From Papaver somniferum (taxonomy: Eukaryota > Streptophyta > Magnoliopsida > Ranunculales > Papaveraceae), in the NCBI RefSeq assembly GCF_003573695.1, contig NC_039362.1:194738827-194802826 (forward strand): DNA of 64,000 bases, given 5' to 3'. Within the stretch, counting starts at the first letter, position 1, and the number at the start of each line of letters is the position of its first letter. The notes under the pieces are model-generated. The model saw nothing but the letters and a program-made list of their open reading frames with translations, was not told the DNA's origin and did no database searches. Shown one piece after another: positions 57,401 through 64,000 of the stretch. A program made the position numbers and the translations under genes.

Positions 57401-58372
57401 GAGAACGAGATTGTTTCTTCCAAAGTCACTGACCTCAGAGAGACATCCTCCATAGACAACTTAAATTCAGAGAATGGGAAGAAGAAGGTGCTTGATATAA
57501 GGCTTTCTGATAATTTGGTAGAAAGTCATATTGCAGAAGTAGATTTTGGTGAAAGTACTACTCACAGTAATTGTTTGACAGGAGCTAAAAGGAGGAAATC
57601 TGGAAATGTCAGGAGGTTTCGGAAGGAATCCACTGTGTTAGAAGATGCCCAAAATGGAGATAAGTCTGAACCTGATCAGCATAAGGCCGGAAGGTTGTCT
57701 AATAACCCACATTCTATTACTCATGAGAACGAGAGTGTTTCTTCCAAAGTCACTGAGCTCACAGAGAGAACCTCCATAGAGAACTTAAATTCTGAGAATG
57801 GGGAGAAGAAGGTTTCTGATATAAGGCTTTCTGATAATATGGTAGAAAGTCATATTCCAGAAGTAGATTTTGATGAAAGTACTACTCACAGTAATCGTTT
57901 GACAGGAGCTAAAAGGAGGAAATCTGGAAATGTCAGGAGGTTTCGGAAGGAATCAACTGTGTTAGAAGATGCTCAAAATGGAGATAAGTCTGAACCTGAT
58001 CAGCATAAGGCGGGAAGGTTGTCTAATAACCCACATTCTATTACTCATGAGAACGAGAGTGTTTCTTCCAAAGTCACTGAGCTCACTGAGAGAACCTCCA
58101 TAGACAACTTAAATTCTGAGAATGGGGAGAAGAAGGTTTCTGATATAAGGCTTTCTGATAATATGGTAGAAAGTCATATTCCAGAAGTAGATTTTGATGA
58201 AAGTACTACTCACATTAATCGTTTGACAGGAGCTAAAAGGAGGAAATCTGGAAATGTCAGGAGGTTTCGGAAGGAATCAACTGTGTTAGAAGATGCTCAA
58301 AATGGAGATAAGTCTGAACCTGATCAGCATAAGGCGTGAAGGTTGTCTAATTACACACATTCTATTACCAAG
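57401..58372 (+). repeat. Three tandem 324-bp coding repeats in the LHP1-like gene
   Basis: Units start at 57401, 57725 and 58049 (GAGAACGAGA), spaced exactly 324 bp (108 codons). Each encodes SSKVT, LNSENG, DIRLSDN, GAKRRKSGNVRRF, EDAQNGDKSEPDQHKA. Units 2 and 3 are nearly identical; unit 1 is more diverged, suggesting the last duplication is recent. The unit length being a multiple of 3 kept the frame open until the TGA in unit 3. Confidence 0.97.
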
Positions 58373-58449
58373 ATCAAACCTACTGGTTATTCAGTCTCAA
58401 TAAAATACGATGTACAAGATGATGTGCGTGTCAGTAAGGTGCGTACGCC

Positions 58450-59476
58450 GTACGTCAATCAACTGCTGCTTTAAAAAAAATTCTGTCTTGGTTGATTGCT
58501 TCTGAAAGCATATATGGAATTTAACACGTACGGAAGTGTTTATTTACTGGATGACCTCCTTCTTCCATCATTCGCTAACTCGGAGGTTGAACGGTGCACG
58601 TATCTTTGTTTGAGTGAAGATTGAACTGCAAACTGTTTCTTTCTCAATTTGTGTTAAGCAGTTGTTTCCATGAACCACTAGTAAGCTAGAAAATAAATAC
58701 TACTTTTAACTGATTATGTAATACCAAGCTTCCAGGGAGAGCTTCCGAAAGAGTCTTCCATCTGCACTGTTTTAATGCTTGCCAGCCGCCTTATTTAATC
58801 GAAATTAAAAAAAGTGACATGTTTCTAATAAAGCTTGAGGATTTACGGTTGTGTCTGAATCAATGTGTATCTCACGATATGGTTGTTATGGCTTTGCAAT
58901 GAAAGCTGAGTTATCGTCTATGACTGATTTCCCCTGTCTTTTCTTGTGTTGAGTTTAAGGAAAACATGAACATGTTAAGTTTGCTTGAAAGTTGATATTC
59001 ACTCTTTCAATAGAACAAGGGTTTTGAGCTCAACTCCCATCAATAGCATATCCTTGTTGAACCCTTGTCAAGTTAAGTACTTACATCAGTTTGCTGGATT
59101 GTGTTTAAAGAATAGTTGTAAACAAGTTATGTAGTACATAATGCTCCATGTATAAGAAGATTAATTGGTAAATACTATGAGGTGCAGGGCAGTAATTCAA
59201 AATTTAAAAATCAACATGCAATGATTAAGTAGGTATAGAAATAGTTATGTCCATGGTTACATGTTCCTCGATCTTACATTGATACAAGGTTCCTCGATTC
59301 TAAATCAATTAAGCAAGTTTTCGATGAATAGTCTCTAATTTTGAGTTCGTTCCATCTACTTCAGACGACCTTAAGTGCTAATCGTAATAATAGATTTGTA
59401 AAACAGGATTATTGTTTTCGCTTTTGTTGGTTATTTGAACTTTTTGAGTGATCAGTTCAGTAATTTGCACTTACAG
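58450..59476 (+). other. Long intron-like stretch of the LHP1-like gene
   Basis: No coding features. It runs from a GTGCGTACG donor-like site near 58439 to the TTACAG acceptor at 59471-59476. AT-rich. Confidence 0.5.
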
Positions 59477-59879
59477 CTCCGATGGGACAGAGGTGGTGGT
59501 TGATAATATACAGCTGAAGGCTGACAATCCGCAACTGGTATTACTTCAAATCCCCCTTACTTTTTATTTTATTTTGAGACACCAAGGAGTGAGCAGAGAA
59601 GATAGCATATGATATGTAATGCCAGATTTTACTCTTTGAAATCTTGTGTTTTGATTACTCTTCAGCTGGGTCTGCCGTTTGGAAGTTTATAGGAAACAAA
59701 TTTGCAATGCCCTTGTATATGACATTGGATTACATGGGGAAAAAAAGAAGTGTTTAAGCACAACTACCAGTTATAAAAGACGATTAATAGGCGATCTGCA
59801 ATGTCCTTGTAGCGTGCAGGTGTTTCACAATCAAGAATGAATTCGAAGAGTGTCCTTAGAACTTTGAGCTGGAACGGGA

Positions 59880-60010
59880 AGGTGACGCTTTTCTTGAAGA
59901 CAGTATCATACAAGCATTGTTTCACTGGAGTTAACTCCAGACCTAAATCCTTGATCTTGTTGTTTGAGAATTTGTATGGTTGAACCCTTGATCTTACTTG
60001 ATCCGAACAC
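59880..60010 (-). pseudogene. Cinnamoyl-CoA reductase-like C-terminal exon fragment
   Basis: The minus-strand exon starts after GTATTTCAG (60011-60019) and encodes [20 protein letters not shown] then [17 protein letters not shown]. The PYKFSN-x-K-x-xDLGLEFTP pattern near the C-terminus is typical of plant cinnamoyl-CoA reductase and CCR-like proteins (NADPH-dependent, lignin precursor pathway). The NADP-binding and catalytic parts (NWYCYGK motif region) are absent. After KK the reading frame continues into unrelated sequence. It is a fragment, not a working gene. Confidence 0.75.
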
Positions 60011-60454
60011 CTGAAATACATACATAGTATAAAATGTGCCATCAGTATCAAGAAAGGTGTCGCCAATGTCGTCGTATCCCGTCCCAATCAATACAGATAG
60101 AAACCGTTATCTACTATCAATATGTTGTTTTACTAATAGCAAAAGCCATACTAGCTATATTAGTGTTCTCTGAAATATTCATCCTTTTCTTGTTCCATGG
60201 GACTGATTTATGAATTATGACTACATAGAAGAGTTTACTCCCATTCAGGTGCAATATGTGCAAAATATCACTATTGGCATATGTCACCCATTGCACATTG
60301 CTTATTAGCTAGAATTCGTGTCAAGAGTTTTTTTATTCAAATATATCGGCTCCAATTCGTTGATCATTCAGCAGTTTGTACTCATCGACCAACGCCTTTA
60401 TGGAAAATAAAAAGATGCTAAATAAAAGCTTTAGTGTGTTGGTGATGTTCGGAG
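60011..60454. other. Flank before the short copia element
   Basis: No gene. 60140-60210 repeats the flank piece seen near 28260 and 31990 (AAAGCCATA...ATATTAGTGTTCTCTGAA; TTCTTGTTCCATGGGAC). 60088-60118 (GAAACCGTTATCTACTAT) resembles 62748-62766, so duplicated pieces lie on both sides of the copia insertion. Confidence 0.5.
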
Positions 60455-62679
60455 TGTTGGGATTTTCACCACAACGCTTCGATCTTTGGGATTAAACGAA
60501 GAAGAAAACAAAGAACCAAGAAAATAATGATAAACGATAAACAATCACACAAGACAAGAATTTACGTGGAAAACCCCAAACTGGGCAAAACCCACGGACA
60601 AGAACACGATTTATTCAATTAAACGTAAAGGTGATTACAAAGAGAACTCTTACCTTCTCAAACAGCTCTCACCCTTTACCGAAACCAAGAAGCTCACAAA
60701 GAGACCGAAAACCCTAGCTTTCACCCTTTAGAAGAACTCTTATGAGAATATCTCCAAACACTACCAAGGACCCCTATTTATACTAGTTATATACCTAGGT
60801 TTAATTCACGGTTTGTTTAACCTCCAAGTGACCGACTCCAATTGAGATCCTACAAGCTAGAACTCAATGACCGACTGTGTTTGTGATAAACACAAAACCA
60901 CCGACCAAGATTTTCTCACACGGTTTTGGAGTTCCACAAGTTTTGGACTCTCACACAAAACCGTGTTCTGTAATTCAGCTAGTTTCCAACAATTCTCCAC
61001 CTCGGATCATGCATTCATGCGTGAGACGATCAATACATGAAATCTCATTCGTCTTCCAACGTCGATTGCGCCATAGGCTGCCTACGTATCCTCTTCAAGG
61101 AATCAAACCGACCGTAGTTCACTCAAATTCTTTTTGCTTCTTCAAACAACTGACCTCCACCGTGTTCTTGTCTACCTGCCCTTACGGGCCGTTAATCATC
61201 AATGTTGATGACCAACAAAGTCCAAGTTATCCTTGGAACCCACTTCTTGACCATACGAGCCTTTGGAACTCCACCTAATGCCAATTTTCCATGAGACTTA
61301 ACATTCCCAAAAGTTGACTCGGATCCGTCCTTAGCTCCACCTAACCCTGACTGCTTCAGAATATACAAGTCGCTGCTACGACTTCCTTTCATGATCATAG
61401 TAGACCCTTGATAAACTTTAATTACTCCACCATGACAGGATTAACCAAAACCCGCAGAATCTATTTGGAAAAGACTTATTAGATTCCACCTTAACTCCGA
61501 CACGTGTTTTACTCTCTGGGTTGTTCGAAATTTACCATTAAACATCCTAATGCGAATATCACCGACTCCCTTAACCGATAGTTTCGAGCCATCGCCATTA
61601 AACACTTTTCCACTACACCCCACATACCTATCGAAATATGACCGGTGTGCACACATATGTGTTGTGGTACCGCTATCCAAAATCCAACTCTCCTCTTAAT
61701 TAAAATCAGCAGCAACCAAAAGAGAGAAATCACTTTCATAACTAACATTGTTGACATGGTTAGCTTGACCTTCGGGACCTTTTGTCGGACCAGTCCCATT
61801 GCCTTTCCACTTGCAATCACGCCTAATATGGCCTGGTTTGCGACGCTTCCAGCAAACACTCTTACCGTGTTTCTTCTTCCCGCTAACATATAAAATATCC
61901 TCTTCCAACGAATTACCCTTACTACTCCTCATCTCCTTTTTTTCAGACAAGAGAGCACTTGTAACTTCGGAAAGACTCAAAGAATCTTTTCCATGCTTTA
62001 AGTATGTTACCATGTGTTTATAACATGGTGGAAGTGACAATATGAGACGAAGTGCCTTATCCTCATCATTAGCAGTTACTTCTAAAGCTTCCAGTTCAGA
62101 AACAATTGAATTCAAAACACTGAGATGATTAGCAATAGACGTACCTTCATCCATCTTCAATGTATGAAATTGCTCTTTCAAGTAATCTATTCGACCGAGT
62201 GTTTGTCATATACAACTCTTCAAGTTTACTCCACAAATCCTTTGCTGTAGTAATCTTTGAGACATTAGCCAAAACATTTTTTGCTAATAATAGTCGTATT
62301 TGACTTGCAACTCTTAAATCAACATCTTCCCAGTCTTCAGGTTTGACACCGCTTTCAGCTTGTCCTTTCAGCGCCTTGACTAATCCCGATTGAATCAAAA
62401 CATCTTTAACTTGGATTTTCCATACACCGAAGTTAATAGAACTATCGAACTTCTCTACCTCGAACCGCGTAAAACCCGCATAAACCTTTGTCGTCATCTT
62501 GTTTTTCCCCTAAACCTAGCTCTGATACCAATTGTTGGGATTTTCACAAAACCAATGATCGACTATGTTTGTGATAAACACAAAACCACCTACCAAGATT
62601 TTCTCACACGGTTTTGGAGTTCCACAAGTTTTGGACTCTCACACAAAACCCTGTCCTATAATTCAGCTAGTTTCCAACA
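60455..62679 (-). mobile_element. Short Ty1/copia element with gag and protease only
   Basis: LTRs start TGTTGGGATTTTCAC at both ends: 60455-60991 (537 bp, 3' LTR on minus) and 62533-62679 (147 bp, with ~390 bp deleted). Both end TAGTTTCCAACA. A 5-bp duplication CGGAG flanks the element (60450-60454 and 62680-62684). On minus, the primer site TTGGTATCAGAGC adjoins the right LTR, and the purine tract GAGGTGGAGAAT adjoins the left LTR. Coding is gag plus protease plus a pre-integrase stretch; integrase, RT and RNase H are absent. Confidence 0.95.
61192..62497 (-). pseudogene. copia gag, protease and pre-integrase remnant
   Basis: 62497-62147 starts MTTKVYAGFTRFEVEKFDSS and SINFGVWKIQVKDVLIQSG, a UBN2/gag-type N-terminus, with TTAKDLWSKLEELYM. 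A frameshift near 62190 leads to 62181-61696: SIVSELEALEVTANDEDKAL, LILSLPPCYKHMVTYL, then a zinc knuckle CWKRRKPGHIRRDC in which the second Cys of CxxC is replaced. The protease (61690-61441) reads LDSGTTTHMCAHRSYFDRYV (DSG motif) and SVKGVGDIRIRMFNGK. The block at 61398-61192 (SSDLYILKQSGLGG) is a GAG_pre-integrase-type segment. Stops after AADFN and SAGFG separate the parts. Confidence 0.88.
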
Positions 62680-63047
62680 CGGAGCTCGGTCCCTCAGGCA
62701 ACACTCAAAAATTAAAACGAAAGCCAGTTGTCGTCAATGTCATATCATCGAAACCGTAATCTACTATTCCTTGCTTAACTAATCCGTATATATAATATAT
62801 AAAAAAAAACTGGATTTGCCAAACACATACCTTAATAAGAACAAAACCAAAAATATTGCAACATGCCATAATTATCAAATTCTACTAGGAAGGAATAGGA
62901 TTTTCTTTCTATGGGTTATTGTATATAGCCTATATAAGGAGAGGCAGTCTAATGAGATCAATATTATTCTTATCAATATCAAGTCTTTCTGCTCTCATCT
63001 TATCGTGACAAGCCTAGCAATCTTGGTAAAAAAAGAATTATACTACA
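62680..63047 (+). promoter_or_regulatory. Upstream region of NDR1-like gene 2, with TATA box
   Basis: A clear TATA box CTATATAAGGAG lies at 62930-62941, about 107-118 bases before the ATG at 63048, placing transcription start around 62965-62975. Nothing else was recognised, apart from the piece near 62748 noted as duplicated at 60100. Confidence 0.6.
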
Positions 63048-63715
63048 ATGTCGAAGAAGATGAGGAGTTGTAGTGTAGGGTCTTTAGTCGTTCTTGCTGG
63101 ATTATTGTTTGTTTTCTCTTCACCTGTTGTAGGTTATGATCATGATTTTCCGAAGTGTACTATAGAAAAGTTCTATGCTCCTGCTCTCAATATAGCCTCT
63201 AATGATGCAACGGACCAGAGCATCAATACAACCATATCCTTGGATCTCAGACTCAAGATAAAAAACCATTTTTGGTGGGGAAATCGTAATAGATTGAAAG
63301 TAATTTACTATGATACTTTTAACATCGCTCTATATTACTACCACAGTGGTAGTACAACTGGTGATCACCGTGACACTACTCTAATGCGTATACCCATCGG
63401 GAATATATCTATTCTGAAGTTCACACAATCTCAGTACTATGTGTATAAGAAACCACAGCATCATCTTGTGAAGATTCAGACTTTTGGGGTTCCTTGGGAG
63501 GAAGCTAAGATGGAAGTTTCTAATGGCCGTACACGTACTACAACGTTCAGAGTTGAACTATCTTCACGAGTTAGGTATCTGTGGGGGAATTCCGTTTGGC
63601 CAACCAGGAGACATACGGTAAAGTTGGGTGTTGATGTTACTGTCAATGATCAAGGAAATAAATCAGTACGTAATGGGTTTAGGCTCACTTCAGATTCTAG
63701 GCGTATTATTAGAGG
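63048..63715 (+). pseudogene. NDR1/HIN1-like LEA_2 gene, 3' end replaced
   Basis: Paralogue of 34691-35368. ATG at 63048; signal segment SLVVLAGLLFVFSSPVVG; shared blocks FPKCTIEKFYAPALN, SNDATDQSINTTISLDL, YYDTFNIALYYY, VKIQTFGVPWEEAKM, VKLGVDVTVNDQGNKSV. Homology stops at TSDSRRI near 63705. The expected short linker and hydrophobic GPI-type end (CSxFVLALSVL) are replaced by GGGEDLSPAQHVI and a TAG at 63753, written in the inserted sequence. The product would be secreted rather than anchored, if made. Promoter and the first 220 codons look healthy, so the truncation may be fairly recent. Confidence 0.82.
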
Positions 63716-64000
63716 TGGAGGTGAAGATCTGAGCCCAGCTCAGCACGTGATTTAGCCCAGCACGGCCAAGCACGTTAGTTTCATGGGTTGTGCTGGGTTA
63801 GCCTAATCGGCACAGTAGCACAGCACACGGCACAGATAAGCACATGGCTCAGCCCAGCCCAGCACGTTAAGAAAGCACGTCATAGCATGCACAAGTACAC
63901 CATATAAGAAGGCATAATACATCGCATTTTGTGTAAATTTCACAAAAGAGTCACTATTCTATTTAGTTTTTGACATTTTATGCTAGCTTATTTTTATAAC
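63716..64000. mobile_element. Possible hAT-like or other repeat insertion, right part outside window
   Basis: Sequence is dense in AGCCCAGCAC / GTGCTGGG units (63735, 63754, 63795, 63853) like the subterminal arrays of non-autonomous elements. It breaks the NDR1-like gene. The far end is outside the window, so target duplication and family cannot be checked. Confidence 0.45.

Larger units (their letters stand above)
56898..59537 (+). pseudogene. LHP1/TFL2-like chromodomain gene with internal tandem repeats, likely disabled
   Basis: Exon 1 (56898-56984) starts MKRGLGSQKPK and enters the chromodomain at LAQGFYEIEDVRKKRVRK. Exon 2 (57066-57169) continues [18 protein letters not shown] and [13 protein letters not shown]. 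Exon 3 (from 57247) starts with a basic run (RKRKRKRKGRV) and then three 108-codon repeats. A later exon (59477-59537) encodes SDGTEVVVDNIQLKADNPQL, matching the start of the LHP1 chromo-shadow domain. LHP1 binds H3K27me3 in Polycomb silencing; the caged aromatic residues (F/Y in GFYEIE, W in IKWRDW) are present. The N-terminal acidic region is short. A TGA at 58337 in repeat 3 (GGA in the other units) stops the frame before KIKPTGYSVSIKYDVQDD. The last shadow-domain exon was not found. Confidence 0.8.

Noticed and set aside
57401..58372. CRISPR-like array or satellite
   Set aside because: Three 324-bp units without spacers, in frame in a plant coding exon.
1..64000. tRNA, rRNA or snoRNA genes
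   Set aside because: No cloverleaf-type boxes or rRNA stretches were recognised; the initiator-Met matches are retroelement primer sites only.

Overview
This is plant nuclear DNA. Introns are spliced at GT/AG sites, base composition is AT-rich, and the repeats are plant-type: Tat-lineage Ty3/gypsy, SIRE-like Ty1/copia, CACTA, hAT, TRIM, Stowaway. The recognisable host proteins (NDR1-like LEA_2, LHP1-like chromodomain protein, ATM, GBF-interacting protein, RPN1, cinnamoyl-CoA reductase) are also plant-type. A eudicot is most likely. The sequence alone does not fix the species; a Ranunculales/poppy-like genome is only a guess. No prokaryotic operon, CRISPR array, tRNA or rRNA gene was seen.

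Layout. 1-21821: the 3' part of a decayed Tat-lineage gypsy element on the + strand (RT thumb, second RNase H, integrase, long 3' region, an antisense coiled-coil ORF, 3' LTR). Two CACTA transposons of one family are nested in it: an autonomous-type copy at 3112-12864 (TNP2 and TNP1 genes plus a captured exon of a GBF-interacting protein) and a transposase-less copy at 13208-18596 carrying several exons of the ATM kinase FAT region. 21822-26303: an RNase H-like pseudogene split by a TRIM, a near-perfect ~480-bp inverted repeat carrying a coiled-coil gene, and an intronless, broken RPN1 pseudogene. 26304-36500: fragments and small elements (an NDR1-like 3' end, a LINE tail, a Stowaway MITE, TRIMs, an inverted repeat), a long non-LTR-type reverse transcriptase pseudogene, and the only intact-looking host gene, an NDR1-like gene at 34691-35368. 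36503-51401: a SIRE-like copia element whose gag-pol is gone, plus an extra LTR copy joined head to tail. It contains a third CACTA (itself holding a TRIM) and a hAT element. 51402-56605: a second Tat element on the minus strand, truncated at its 3' end. 56898-59537: an LHP1-like chromodomain gene with three 108-codon tandem repeats and a premature stop. 59880-62679: a cinnamoyl-CoA reductase exon fragment and a short copia element with only gag and protease. 63048-end: a second NDR1-like gene whose 3' end is replaced by another insertion.

How the parts relate. Most of the window is nested transposon history: at least seven elements keep clean target-site duplications, so insertion order can be read. 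The two CACTA elements with CACTAGTG ends share terminal and subterminal motifs; the first could have supplied transposase to the second, and both carry pieces of host genes. The NDR1-like copies and repeated flanking pieces point to local segmental duplication of a membrane-anchored defence-type gene, later broken up by insertions. I found no clearly new molecular system. The most unusual items are the CACTA gene captures, the repeat-expanded LHP1-like gene, the large inverted repeat and the RT lineage with a possible nuclease-like tail.
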